A stretch of DNA of 64,000 nt from DAIOEK01 sp964648485. GTDB taxonomy: Bacteria > Chloroflexota > Anaerolineae > Anaerolineales > Anaerolineaceae. The stretch lies in contig CAZYOF010000003.1 in NCBI GenBank assembly GCA_964648485.1, positions 1-64,000 on the forward strand. The letters are read 5' to 3'. A model generated the notes under the pieces. It saw nothing but the letters and a program-made list of their open reading frames with translations. It ran no database searches and was not told the origin of the DNA. The position numbers and the translations under genes were made by a program. Shown here in pieces: positions 16,445 through 26,147 of this stretch. The number at the start of each line of letters is the position of its first letter. Position 1 is the stretch's first letter.

Positions 16445-18712
16445 ATGACTGAAGCTTCTCCCCTGCAAGTCTTACTGGTTGAAGATAACCAAGATCATGC
16501 CGAATTGGCTTTAAGATCGCTGCTGCGACATTCCCAGCAAATTACATTGCATCATGTTGTCAATCTTGAGGAAGCATTCAAGTGGCTGAATGAGAAGCAC
16601 GCAGATCTGGTTATCACTGATCTCAACCTGCCTGACGGTAGAGGAACAGAGTTTTTATCTCATCATGCAGGTAGTGTGAAATTCCCGGTTGTCATCATCA
16701 CGAGTCTGGGCGATGAACATCTCGCGGTGGACGCCATCAAATCTGGCGCCCAGGATTATGTTACTAAGAGTAACGAAACATATCAGGATTTATTTCATAT
16801 TATTCAACGCGCGGTCTCTGATTGGCAAAATCAACAGGCGAGAATTCGGGCTGAAGAGCAGCTACGTAATAATGAAGCCAGATTCCGCTCCATTTTCACA
16901 AATTCTCCCATCGGGATTATCCATTTTAACCAGGAAGGGATCGTCACTGATGTAAATGATCGCTTTGTGGAAATTGTTGAATCATCGCGCGAAGGGTTAA
17001 TCGGGATGAATTTAACAACCATCCCACGTTCAAAAGTTAACGAAGGCGTACTTCAGGCACTAGCTGGAGAGGAAGTGGATCTGACTGGAGAATATTTTTC
17101 TCTGACTACCAATAAGCGCATGATTATTCATGTTGCTGTCAGCCCGATTTGTATTTCTGGTTCGAGAGTAGATGGGGGAATCGCCATTGTTGAAGATATT
17201 ACCGAACGGGAAAATGCAAAGCTAATTCAATCATCAATGTATGAAATTGCGTCTCTGGCAAGCCGGGTCACCGATCAGAACGAGTTATTTGCCGAAATTC
17301 ACCGGATCATTAAAGGATTGATTCCGGCAGAGAATTTTTTTATTGCCCTGTGGGATAAATCTGAGAATAGTGTTACTTTTCCGTATTTTGTGGACCAGTA
17401 TGATCCAAATCCCGGTCCGCGAAAATTTAGCAATGGGATGACTGAATATGTTCTGAAAACCGGGCAAACATTTTTTGCAAGACCAGAGAATTATCGCAAA
17501 CTCAATCAAGAACATGGTGTGAGGGATATTGGTACAACATCTGTGGATTGGCTGGGTGTTCCACTTAAAAATGCGGAAGGTGAGGTTTTGGGTGCTGTTG
17601 TAGTCCAATCGTACGATGAGAAGATCAGATACACAGAAGCAGAAAAATCAATTCTTGAGTATGTCTCCACACAGGTGGCAGGGGCGATTGAGCGATTTCG
17701 TTCCCACGAAATTGATATTCGCTACCAGAGATTCATGGAAGCGCTTTTGGATACCACATCCCTGATTAATAGCAGCCTGGAAATCACCCAGGTATTTGAT
17801 GAGATATTAAAGAATTTAGACCGGTTTATAAAATTTGATTCAGCCCAGATCATGTTAATTGATGGCGCTGATGCCGGTATACATACCGAATTCGGTAAAA
17901 AGGTGGAAGGGCAGGAGAATATCTTACGTGTACCCTGGGTAGAAATCCCGGGCTTCAGGTTTATTGCTGAAACCGGAGAACCGCTCATCCTTCCCGATGT
18001 TAGTGATTACCGGGATTGGGTGAAGACAGATCAGGGTGAATGGATTCGCTCCTATGCGGGCTTTCCGTTGATGATCAAGAATAAAGTGATTGGTTTCTTG
18101 AATATGAATTCGGCGACCTCGGGATATTTCACCAGAGATAACGTAAAACATTTAATGGCTTTCGCGAACCAGGCTGCCATCGCCATAGAAAATGCCAGGT
18201 TATATACCGAAGTGCAAAAGCTGGCTATCGTGGATGAATTGACCGGTATATATAATCGCCGCGGATTTCAAGAGATTGCCAGCCACGATGTCGAGAGAGC
18301 CCACCGGCATGATTTGCCGATGAGCTTATTGTTTCTGGATATTGATAACTTTAAAAGTTTTAATGACACATATGGATATAGTGTGGGTGATGATGTATTA
18401 AAAATATTTGCGAATTCCATTAAAACACATCTGCGAGCATCTGATTTGTGCGGTAGATATGGTGGTGATGAGTTTGTTATCCTCTTGTCAGAAACCAGGA
18501 AAGATGAAGCTCACGATATTGCCAAACGGGTTCAGGCGAGCGTCTGGTCAGAAAAAATAATTCCTGATGATGAACAAGTACGAATAACAACTAGCATCGG
18601 AGTATTTTCCTGTTCTTCGAAATGTCCTCCGCTGGATGTGATGATTGATAGGGCAAGTAAACTATTACAAAAATCAAAAAAGCTTGGCAAGAATATGATC
18701 CAGCAGAATTAA
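16445..18712 (+). CDS. Response regulator with PAS, two GAF and GGDEF domains
   Basis: A 755-residue protein. The receiver domain (8-125) has acidic VEDN and the phosphoacceptor Asp in VITDLNLPDG near 58. A PAS domain follows (140-260), then two GAF domains (275-410 and 425-575) and a GGDEF diguanylate cyclase domain (590-750). The active-site motif GGDEF near 672 is intact, and RASD five residues before it fits the inhibitory c-di-GMP I-site. It therefore probably makes c-di-GMP under product inhibition when phosphorylated by the kinase encoded nine bases upstream. No EAL or PilZ gene is in the window. Confidence 0.92.
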   Translation: MTEASPLQVLLVEDNQDHAELALRSLLRHSQQITLHHVVNLEEAFKWLNEKHADLVITDLNLPDGRGTEFLSHHAGSVKFPVVIITSLGDEHLAVDAIKSGAQDYVTKSNETYQDLFHIIQRAVSDWQNQQARIRAEEQLRNNEARFRSIFTNSPIGIIHFNQEGIVTDVNDRFVEIVESSREGLIGMNLTTIPRSKVNEGVLQALAGEEVDLTGEYFSLTTNKRMIIHVAVSPICISGSRVDGGIAIVEDITERENAKLIQSSMYEIASLASRVTDQNELFAEIHRIIKGLIPAENFFIALWDKSENSVTFPYFVDQYDPNPGPRKFSNGMTEYVLKTGQTFFARPENYRKLNQEHGVRDIGTTSVDWLGVPLKNAEGEVLGAVVVQSYDEKIRYTEAEKSILEYVSTQVAGAIERFRSHEIDIRYQRFMEALLDTTSLINSSLEITQVFDEILKNLDRFIKFDSAQIMLIDGADAGIHTEFGKKVEGQENILRVPWVEIPGFRFIAETGEPLILPDVSDYRDWVKTDQGEWIRSYAGFPLMIKNKVIGFLNMNSATSGYFTRDNVKHLMAFANQAAIAIENARLYTEVQKLAIVDELTGIYNRRGFQEIASHDVERAHRHDLPMSLLFLDIDNFKSFNDTYGYSVGDDVLKIFANSIKTHLRASDLCGRYGGDEFVILLSETRKDEAHDIAKRVQASVWSEKIIPDDEQVRITTSIGVFSCSSKCPPLDVMIDRASKLLQKSKKLGKNMIQQN

Positions 18713-18785
18713 TTTTGTATTTCTGCGGTGATCCGGTTTGAGAATTTTTAAGGTTCTCCAGAACAGAAGATATGGCGAATCACAG

Positions 18786-18791
18786 TATAAT
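18786..18791 (+). promoter_or_regulatory. -10 box close to the pstS start
   Basis: TATAAT ends eight bases before the pstS ATG, with no Shine-Dalgarno sequence between. No good -35 box or Pho-box-like direct repeat is visible. If used, the transcript would be leaderless or nearly so. Confidence 0.5.
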
Positions 18792-18799
18792 TTCCACAA

Positions 18800-19693
18800 A
18801 TGGCTATCAAACGGGTCATATTCACTGGAATAGCGATATGGATGCTTCTCTCTGCCTGTAATAGTCAGACATCCCCTGATTCTACAAATTCAGCAGTTTA
18901 TATTGAGAATAAAGGTTCCGATACCATGGTAAACCTTGCCCTCTCCTGGGCGGAGGCATACCAGACTGTTCACCCTGAAGTGCGGATATCCGTTTCTGGC
19001 GGCGGGTCTGGTACCGGTATTGCGGCATTGATTAACGGCACCGTGTCTATAGCGAATGCTTCCAGAGAGATCAAACCGGAAGAAGAAGCAAACGCGCTCA
19101 AAGGGAATATAACACCTGTGGAACATATTGTTGCCCGGGATGCAATCGCGGTGATCGTTAACCCCGAGAATCCCGTATCCGAGCTGACCCTGCAGCAGAT
19201 CAGGGATATCTATAGCGGCAAGATCAATAACTGGGTGGAGGTCGGCGGGGAGAATCGCCCCATTGTTCGCTTATCGCGAGAGACGAATTCAGGAACCCAT
19301 GTCTATTTTCTGGAAACAGTGCTACGACTCAGTCTGAAAGATGATAAAACCCTGTTCAGCACTGATACGCTTTTGCTGCCTTCTTCTGAAGGAATTACCG
19401 CCGAAGTAAGGGATAATCCGAATGCGATCGGATATGATGGTCTTGGATATATCATTCCAGAGGTGAAAACTATCGCTGTAGCTTCCAGCAGTGGAAAGCC
19501 TTATGTCATGCCATCCGCGGAAAGTGTTAACAACGGCAGTTATCCGATTGCCCGTGATTTATACATGTACACCAACGGAAAGCCGAGCGGTGCTCTGCTG
19601 GATTATATAAATTGGATCTACTCTCCAACAGCCCAGGAAATTGTGACCGATCTTGGTTTTGTGCCATACATTGAAGGAAATACCCAGCCATGA
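18800..19693 (+). CDS. pstS: Phosphate ABC transporter, substrate-binding lipoprotein
   Basis: A 297-residue PstS-type protein. The signal peptide ends in the lipobox LLSAC with the lipid-modified Cys20. The mature protein begins with the phosphate-binding pattern NKGSDTMVNLALSWAEAY, followed by SGGGSGTGIAALINGTVSIANASR, which lines the binding site in this family. It delivers phosphate to PstC/PstA. It is the first gene of pstSCAB; its end overlaps pstC by four bases. There is no ribosome binding site, and a TATAAT lies eight bases before the ATG. Confidence 0.95.
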   Translation: MAIKRVIFTGIAIWMLLSACNSQTSPDSTNSAVYIENKGSDTMVNLALSWAEAYQTVHPEVRISVSGGGSGTGIAALINGTVSIANASREIKPEEEANALKGNITPVEHIVARDAIAVIVNPENPVSELTLQQIRDIYSGKINNWVEVGGENRPIVRLSRETNSGTHVYFLETVLRLSLKDDKTLFSTDTLLLPSSEGITAEVRDNPNAIGYDGLGYIIPEVKTIAVASSSGKPYVMPSAESVNNGSYPIARDLYMYTNGKPSGALLDYINWIYSPTAQEIVTDLGFVPYIEGNTQP

Positions 19694-20586
19694 AGAACCA
19701 GGTTCCTCTGAGTGAACGATTAATCACCCGCGGCATTCAGGTTTCGGGGTACTCATCCATTCTTTTTGTCATTCTTATTCTATATTTCCTGCTCAGTGAA
19801 GGTACCCCCGCTGTTTTTGAAGTGCCTTTGACCAGCCTGGCTGGTTTACGCTGGTATCCTATTGAAGATTATTTTGGCATTCTTCCGCTGTTGCTGGGAA
19901 CCCTGTTGGTAACCATCGGATCTGCCGTGGTCGCTATTCCTTTTGGTATCGGAACTGCCATCTATATTTCCGAGATCGCGCCCCAATGGTTGAAAGAGAT
20001 ACTAAAACCTCTGGTAGAACTTTTAGCCGGATTGCCTTCTGTGATGCTAGGTTTTCTAGGTATTCTGGTTGTTTCACCATTTTTACGAAAATTTCTTGAT
20101 CTGCCCACCGGATTGACCGCATTTACCGGTGCATTACTTCTGGGAGGGATTGCGCTTCCGACCATCGTCTCTGTGGCTGAAGATGCACTGAACACCGTAC
20201 CTAGAGGATACCGCGAAGCTGCGCTGGCGGTTGGTGCCACCCGCTGGCAGACCATCTGGGGTGTCACACTGCCTGCTGCAAAATCTGGTGTGCTGACCGC
20301 TGTTATTCTGGGTTTGGGGCGGGCTATCGGCGAGACAATGACCGTGATGATGGTCACCGGTAACGCGCCCGTGCTGCCGCTTAAATGGAATTCACTTTTT
20401 GCTCCTGTGCGAACGATGACCGCCACTGTCGCATCTGAAATGGGAGAAGTGGCTAACGGCTCAACCCATTATCATGTACTCTTTCTCATCGGCATCATTC
20501 TTTTCCTGATTTCCCTCGTGGTTAATGTCACCGCATCGGCTATTGTCTTCCGGCAACCCAAACGTGCTGAGAGGATTTTGTCATGA
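19690..20586 (+). CDS. pstC: Phosphate ABC transporter permease PstC
   Basis: A 298-residue membrane permease with six hydrophobic segments. The cytoplasmic EAA loop reads GYREAALAVGATRWQTIWGVTLPAA, the contact site for the ATPase, and the MMVTGNAP segment is typical of PstC. It overlaps both neighbours by four bases (ATGA), so pstS, pstC and pstA are translated as one coupled unit. With PstA it forms the membrane channel for phosphate. Confidence 0.95.
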   Translation: MKNQVPLSERLITRGIQVSGYSSILFVILILYFLLSEGTPAVFEVPLTSLAGLRWYPIEDYFGILPLLLGTLLVTIGSAVVAIPFGIGTAIYISEIAPQWLKEILKPLVELLAGLPSVMLGFLGILVVSPFLRKFLDLPTGLTAFTGALLLGGIALPTIVSVAEDALNTVPRGYREAALAVGATRWQTIWGVTLPAAKSGVLTAVILGLGRAIGETMTVMMVTGNAPVLPLKWNSLFAPVRTMTATVASEMGEVANGSTHYHVLFLIGIILFLISLVVNVTASAIVFRQPKRAERILS

Positions 20587-21452
20587 ATCATATTCAGCAT
20601 ACCCCGCAGGGAAAACGCCTGGCAGAGCGCCTGGGATTTGGAGTGATGACTGTCATGGCAGTTGCAACAGTGATTCCCATTATCGCGGTGATCATCTATA
20701 TCCTGATTCAAGGTGTTCCTGCCATCAACTGGACTTTCCTGACCCAGATGCCATCTGATGGAATGCGCGCCGGTGGTATTCTACCTGCGATCGTGGGTAC
20801 CTTCTACCTCACCCTGGGGACGGCGGTATTTTCTGTTCCGCTGGGCATTGGCGCTGCGATCTACCTGGCGGAGTATGCCAGCGAAAACCGCTGGACGCGC
20901 ACAATTCGCATAGCTATTCAAAATCTGGCTGGAATCCCCTCAGTGGTGTATGGATTATTCGGTCTAGGAATATTTGTGATCTTTCTCAAGCTGGGTACCA
21001 GTATTTTAGCTGCCAGCCTTACCTTATCGATTATGACTTTGCCCGTCATTATCAGTACCAGCGAAGAAGCGCTGCGGGCAGTCCCCAACAGCTTTCGGGT
21101 GGTCAGCACCTCTTTGGGCGCCACCCGCTGGCAGACCATCCGCCGGATTGTCCTTCCCCAATCGATACCCGGTATTCTAACCGGCGTGATCCTCGGGCTG
21201 GAACGTGCCGCCGGGGAAACTGCACCGATCCTGTTTACCGGAGCCACCTTCTTTTTACCGCGTCTGCCGCACTCGCCTCTAGATGCCACCATGGCGCTAC
21301 CATACCATTTGTTTGTGATATCCACGCAAGTGCCGGGTATGCCGATCCAAATTCAATATGGGACGGCACTTGTGCTGCTGGTTTTTGTTCTTGGAATGAA
21401 TATCATCGCATCGGTCATCCGGTCCCGTGCCAGGGCAAAGAGACAATGGTGA
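20583..21452 (+). CDS. pstA: Phosphate ABC transporter permease PstA
   Basis: A 289-residue permease with six hydrophobic segments and the PstA features GIGAAIYLAEYA, NLAGIPSVVYGLFGL and the EAA loop FRVVSTSLGATRWQTIRRIVLP. It partners PstC. The start overlaps pstC by four bases; pstB starts five bases after its stop. Confidence 0.95.
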   Translation: MNHIQHTPQGKRLAERLGFGVMTVMAVATVIPIIAVIIYILIQGVPAINWTFLTQMPSDGMRAGGILPAIVGTFYLTLGTAVFSVPLGIGAAIYLAEYASENRWTRTIRIAIQNLAGIPSVVYGLFGLGIFVIFLKLGTSILAASLTLSIMTLPVIISTSEEALRAVPNSFRVVSTSLGATRWQTIRRIVLPQSIPGILTGVILGLERAAGETAPILFTGATFFLPRLPHSPLDATMALPYHLFVISTQVPGMPIQIQYGTALVLLVFVLGMNIIASVIRSRARAKRQW

Positions 21453-21456
21453 TGGC

Positions 21457-22215
21457 ATGAGTAACATAATTGAGATTGACCATTTCTCTCTGCAATACTC
21501 TGATGGCAACGAAAGTCTCAGGGATATAACTCTTTCGATTCCAGCTAATCAGATTTCCGTTATTTTCGGACCCGCCGGTGGGGGAAAATCCACGTTGTTG
21601 CGGGCGCTAAACCGCCTGAATGATCTTGCGGATGTAACCGGCATCTCCGGTTCAATCACTGTAGATGGGATGGATGTATTTGCACCCAAAACCAATCTGG
21701 TAGAACTACGCCGGAAAGTGGGGATGGTTTTTGCACGTCCGGTGCCTTTACCCATGTCAATTCGTGAAAATATTACCTACGGACTTGAAGTTGCCGGGGT
21801 AAGAGATAAAGCATTACTAGACCGGGTAGTGGAACAAACTCTGAAAGATGCGGTTTTGTGGGATGAAGTTTATGACCGGCTTGATTCCAGCGGTTTTGCT
21901 CTGTCGGGCGGTCAACAACAGCGCCTTTGCCTGGCGCGGGTTCTCGCTCTGGATCCAAAGGTGATATTGCTCGATGAGCCCACCAGTGGACTGGATCCCA
22001 TTTCCACCGGGAAAATTGAAGATTCCATGCAGAATCTCAAGAAACGCTATACCATCATCCTCGCACCACATTCAGTACAGCAGGCTTCCCGTGTTGCTGA
22101 CTTTGCTGCTTTTTTCCTGCAGGGGGAACTCATAGAAACAGCGCCGGGCAAGGATATTTTTACCAAACCCAGAGATAAACGCACCCAGGATTACGTCGAA
22201 GGTCGTTTTGGGTAA
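21457..22215 (+). CDS. pstB: Phosphate ABC transporter ATPase PstB
   Basis: A 252-residue ABC ATPase. Walker A is GPAGGGKST, a Gly-rich variant of the usual GPSGCGKST; the Q-loop follows, then the signature SGGQQQRLCLARVLALDPKVILLDEPTSGLDP with Walker B and the final switch His in PHSVQQASR. The family-typical LNRLND is present. I placed the start at the ATG at 21457, because an in-frame ATG at 21427 would overlap pstA by 26 bases. It is the last gene of the operon: no phoU follows and the next gene converges after five bases. Confidence 0.92.
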   Translation: MSNIIEIDHFSLQYSDGNESLRDITLSIPANQISVIFGPAGGGKSTLLRALNRLNDLADVTGISGSITVDGMDVFAPKTNLVELRRKVGMVFARPVPLPMSIRENITYGLEVAGVRDKALLDRVVEQTLKDAVLWDEVYDRLDSSGFALSGGQQQRLCLARVLALDPKVILLDEPTSGLDPISTGKIEDSMQNLKKRYTIILAPHSVQQASRVADFAAFFLQGELIETAPGKDIFTKPRDKRTQDYVEGRFG

Positions 22216-22220
22216 TTGAT

Positions 22221-23024
22221 TTACGCAGAAATGGGTCTGCGGTGAAAGATAGCCTGGTAAACTCTGATCCCCAATCGGATCAACCCGAGGGATGCCAGCG
22301 CTCTGATTAATTTATAACCTAGACCGGGCACATAGATACCGCTACCATGCTGGATGGCTTCCAACGATCCTCGCACTACATCTTCAGCATCCATCCAGAC
22401 GAATGAAGGCAGTCGGTCGTGTAAATGCAATTTCTGATATTGGGGTGTGTCGTGAAACTCTGTCCGTGTCATTCCCGGGCAAAGTGCCTGAACCTTAACA
22501 CCGGTGTCGTAGAGCTCTGTTACCAAGCCATCTGTAAATGCATTCAAATATGCTTTGGTTGCGCCATAAGTCGGGCTTCCGGTGGAGGAAGTAAACGCAC
22601 TCACCGATGATACCTGGATGATGAATCCCAATCCACGGGAGATCATGGCTGCCAGCGCTGCGTGGGTTAACCGAACCGTTGCCTCAATGTGAACCTTTAT
22701 CATGGTCATGATTGAATCAATTTCAGTATCTACAAACAAACCTGGAATGCCAAAGCCCGCGTTATTTATCAGTACCTCAAGATTTTCTGTTTCTTCAATC
22801 AGGTGTTCCAGCCTTTGAATTTCACTCAATATTGAAAGATCGGCTGGCTGGATATCAATTGCAACCCGATAGCGAGATTGGATCTCTGCAGCCAGGTGCT
22901 CCAACCGCTCCCTGCGTCTGGCAACCAGGATCAGATCGTACCCCCTTGCAGCCAGCTGGCGGGCATATTCAGCACCTATACCGGCGGATGCTCCGGTAAT
23001 CATAGCTTTGGCTTTGTTCATCAT
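22221..23024 (-). CDS. Short-chain dehydrogenase/reductase
   Basis: A 267-residue classical SDR. The NADP(H)-binding motif is TGASAGIG, with basic LVARRRERL after strand 2 suggesting NADPH; NNAGFG is the structural motif, and the active site has Ser in VSSVSAF, Tyr and Lys in YGATKAY. It is DltE/YqjQ-like; the substrate is unknown. TTGGAGAAA precedes the ATG at 23024; the open frame continues upstream but without support. It converges on pstB and diverges from the glycyl-tRNA synthetase gene. Confidence 0.9.
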   Translation of the reverse strand: MMNKAKAMITGASAGIGAEYARQLAARGYDLILVARRRERLEHLAAEIQSRYRVAIDIQPADLSILSEIQRLEHLIEETENLEVLINNAGFGIPGLFVDTEIDSIMTMIKVHIEATVRLTHAALAAMISRGLGFIIQVSSVSAFTSSTGSPTYGATKAYLNAFTDGLVTELYDTGVKVQALCPGMTRTEFHDTPQYQKLHLHDRLPSFVWMDAEDVVRGSLEAIQHGSGIYVPGLGYKLIRALASLGLIRLGIRVYQAIFHRRPISA

Positions 23025-23153
23025 AATTTCTCCAATTAATGAGTTGATACCATTATAGATAATCTTTGGTGTCGTGCCCAGTTTCAGACAAACTCGCTCT
23101 GGTTGCCATCGCTTTGGTATAATCTTGTTTATTCTTTCCATTTCGGAGAAAAC

Positions 23154-26147
23154 ATGTCGCAATCCAACGATTTCCAGACCATTATCATGAAGCTCCAGGA
23201 ATTCTGGGCTAAACAGGGCTGTTTAATCTGGCAGCCATATTACACCCAGGTAGGGGCAGGTACTATGAACCCTGCAACCTTTTTGCGGGTACTCGGTCCG
23301 GAACCCTGGAATGTTGGTTATGTGGAACCTTCAGTGAGACCGGATGATGGTCGTTATGGTGAAAACCCCAACCGATTGCAGCAGCATTATCAATTTCAGG
23401 TAATTCTGAAGCCCGATCCGGGCAACCCACAGGAGGTTTACCTGGAATCATTGCAGGCAATCGGGATTGACCCCCGTCAGCATGATATCCGTTTTGTGGA
23501 AGACAACTGGGAAAGCCCTGCTCTGGGCGCCTGGGGTTTAGGCTGGGAAGTCTGGTTGGATGGACAGGAAATAACCCAGTTTACATACTTCCAGCAAGCG
23601 GGGGGACAGGTACTGGAACCCGTTTCTGTAGAAATTACCTACGGTCTTGATCGAATCGCCATGGCTTTGCAGAAGGTGCGCAGCTTCAGAGAACTCCGCT
23701 GGAGCAACTCACGAACTTCGGGGGATGTAAATCTCATGGCTGAGTACGAACATTCCAAATATTACTTCGAGCTGGCAGATGTTGAACGGCTACGCCAGAT
23801 GTACACTCTGTTTGAAGCCGAGGCTGCTGCTGCATTGGATGCGGGTTTGGTACTGCCGGCGCATGATTACATTTTGAAATGCTCCCACACCTTTAATATT
23901 TTAGATACCCGCGGCGCGATTGGCGTGACGGAGCGTCAGGCTTTTTTTGGAAAAATGCGCGATCTTGCCCGTCGTACAGCCGACCTTTATGTTGAGCAAC
24001 GGCAGCAGCAGGAATTTCCCTGGTTGAAAGATACCGCCAGTATGGAAAGCAACCCTATCTCCGTTGATTCTGGTTCATTTTTCGTTGCGAATCAACCTCA
24101 ACCTTTCCTTTTTGAAATTGGCTCCGAAGAATTACCCGTTGCCGACCTGGATTCCGCCATCCAGCAGCTTGAGGAATTAATTACCGCCTTGCTGAAAGAC
24201 CAGAGGTTGGGATACTCCGAATTAAAGGTATGGGGCACTCCGCGCAGACTGGTTGCGTATGTAACTGAACTTCAACCACGCCAGGAAAACCGCGAAGTTG
24301 TGCTGAAAGGTCCACCCGCAAACCGTGCATTTGACGCCAATGGAAAACTTACCCCCGCCGGTGAAGGTTTTGCGCGAAGTAAAGGAATCTCTCCTGAAGC
24401 GCTCATAATCCGTGAAATGGATGGTGGTAGTTATGCTGCGGCGGTGGTGCAGGAAAATGGCAAGGCGGCAGTAGAAATCTTTGCCGTTGAGCTGCCGAAA
24501 CTGATTGCAAAAATCAAGTTTGATAAAACTATGCGGTGGAACAGCAGCAAAGTGGCTTTCTCGCGTCCGATTCGCTGGCTGATGGCTCTCTTTGGAGAGC
24601 AGTTAATACCTTTTACTTATGCCGGACTTTCAACCGCTAAAGTCACCCGTGGTTTACGCTTCATCGAACCGGCAGAAATTGCCATCCAAAAACCGGATGA
24701 GTATTTCTCTGCCTTAAGTAAGCAGGGAATCATCTTCGATCAGGCAGAACGCAAGAGTGCAATACGTGCCCAGGTTGACCGCATTCTGCATGAGTCGGGT
24801 GCTGATCCCATCATTCCTGAAGATCTGCTGGATGAAGTGGCAAACCTGGTTGAAGCGCCAACGGCTTTACGGGGCGAATTTGAAGAGCAGCACCTCTCTT
24901 TACCCAAGGAAGTGCTGATTTCTGTCATGAAAAAACATCAGCGTTATTTCCCCCTGCAAAAAGGAGAATCACTTCTACCTTACTTCATTATCGTTCGGAA
25001 TGGGGACGGTCAGCATGAGGATATCGTTGCGGATGGAAATGCCCAGGTGATCCGTGCCCGCTTTGCGGATGCAGCCTTCTTTATTCAAGAAGATTTGCAG
25101 AAGAAACTGGCAGACTTCTTACCCCGGCTCGATACACTTACCTTCCAGATCAAACTTGGCTCGATGCTGGCAAAAACTAAGCGAATCGAAGCATTGACGA
25201 CACACCTTAATGAGAAATTGTCTCTCACTTCTGAAGAGAAAAACACTGCACTCCGGGCTGCCAGCCTTTGTAAGGCTGATCTGGTCACGCACATGGTTGT
25301 AGAAATGACTTCGCTGCAAGGAATGATGGGTAAGTACTACGCTTTGAAATCAGGCGAAAAACCGGAAGTTGCATCGGCGATATATGAGCATTATCTACCA
25401 CGCTTTGCCGGAGATAGCTTACCCTCAAAAAAAACAGGTCTGGTGGTGGGTTTGGCTGACCGGTTGGATACACTTGCTGCCTTATTCGCTGCCGGGTTAG
25501 CTCCCACCGGAACAAAGGATCCGTTCGCCCAGCGCCGTGCCGCATTAGGGCTGGTTATTAGCTTGATGGAGTGGGATCAGGACTTTGATATTTCTGCCGG
25601 GCTTGAACTGGCTGCCCAAACACTGCCTGTTGCTGCGACAACCGAAACTCAGAAAGCCTGTCTGGAATTTATTATCGGGCGTCTGCGCAGCTATCTGCTT
25701 GACCAGGGATTCCGGTATGATGTGGTGGATGCGGTTCTGGCATCTCAGGCAAATAATCCGGCTGGTGCGATGAGAGCCATTCGGGAGCTTTCGAATATGA
25801 TAAGCGATGAATCATGGCTACCTTTCCTGCAGGCTTATGCTCGCTGCGTACGCATCACCCGCGACCAGAAAGAACTTTATACGGTGGATGAATCCCAATT
25901 TGTTGATACGGAAGAAAAAGATTTGTACGCTGCCATTAAAACGCTAGAAAAAGCCCGACCATTCAATTCATTAAAAGAGTATCGTGTTGCATTTGATCGC
26001 ACCATTCCGGTAATTAATGCGTTCTTTGATAAAGTTATGGTAATGGATGAGAATCTGGAAAGACGCGCAAACCGGTTGGGCATGCTTCAGCAAATTGCTG
26101 CGATACCCATGAACCTGGTTGATTTATCTTATCTGGAAGGCTTCTAA
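23154..26147 (+). CDS. glyQS: Glycyl-tRNA synthetase, fused alpha and beta chains
   Basis: A 997-residue fusion. Residues 1 to about 290 are the class II catalytic alpha chain (FWAKQGCLIWQPY, EPSVRPDDGRYGENPNR, TYGLDRIAMAL); after a linker of about 35 residues, the beta chain starts at FLFEIGSEELPVADL and runs to the end, with the WGTPRRL, KTMRW and GLADRLDTL regions and a C-terminal anticodon-binding domain. Most bacteria with this enzyme type encode two separate genes, glyQ and glyS; fusions occur in some lineages such as chlamydiae. GGAG precedes the ATG at 23154 and a TATAAT lies at 23118-23123. The stop codon shares four bases with the converging regulator gene. Confidence 0.95.
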   Translation: MSQSNDFQTIIMKLQEFWAKQGCLIWQPYYTQVGAGTMNPATFLRVLGPEPWNVGYVEPSVRPDDGRYGENPNRLQQHYQFQVILKPDPGNPQEVYLESLQAIGIDPRQHDIRFVEDNWESPALGAWGLGWEVWLDGQEITQFTYFQQAGGQVLEPVSVEITYGLDRIAMALQKVRSFRELRWSNSRTSGDVNLMAEYEHSKYYFELADVERLRQMYTLFEAEAAAALDAGLVLPAHDYILKCSHTFNILDTRGAIGVTERQAFFGKMRDLARRTADLYVEQRQQQEFPWLKDTASMESNPISVDSGSFFVANQPQPFLFEIGSEELPVADLDSAIQQLEELITALLKDQRLGYSELKVWGTPRRLVAYVTELQPRQENREVVLKGPPANRAFDANGKLTPAGEGFARSKGISPEALIIREMDGGSYAAAVVQENGKAAVEIFAVELPKLIAKIKFDKTMRWNSSKVAFSRPIRWLMALFGEQLIPFTYAGLSTAKVTRGLRFIEPAEIAIQKPDEYFSALSKQGIIFDQAERKSAIRAQVDRILHESGADPIIPEDLLDEVANLVEAPTALRGEFEEQHLSLPKEVLISVMKKHQRYFPLQKGESLLPYFIIVRNGDGQHEDIVADGNAQVIRARFADAAFFIQEDLQKKLADFLPRLDTLTFQIKLGSMLAKTKRIEALTTHLNEKLSLTSEEKNTALRAASLCKADLVTHMVVEMTSLQGMMGKYYALKSGEKPEVASAIYEHYLPRFAGDSLPSKKTGLVVGLADRLDTLAALFAAGLAPTGTKDPFAQRRAALGLVISLMEWDQDFDISAGLELAAQTLPVAATTETQKACLEFIIGRLRSYLLDQGFRYDVVDAVLASQANNPAGAMRAIRELSNMISDESWLPFLQAYARCVRITRDQKELYTVDESQFVDTEEKDLYAAIKTLEKARPFNSLKEYRVAFDRTIPVINAFFDKVMVMDENLERRANRLGMLQQIAAIPMNLVDLSYLEGF

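Noticed and set aside
23025..23153. T-box leader upstream of the glycyl-tRNA synthetase gene
   Set aside because: The divergent gap is only about 130 bp, with no T-box sequence or terminator hairpin.
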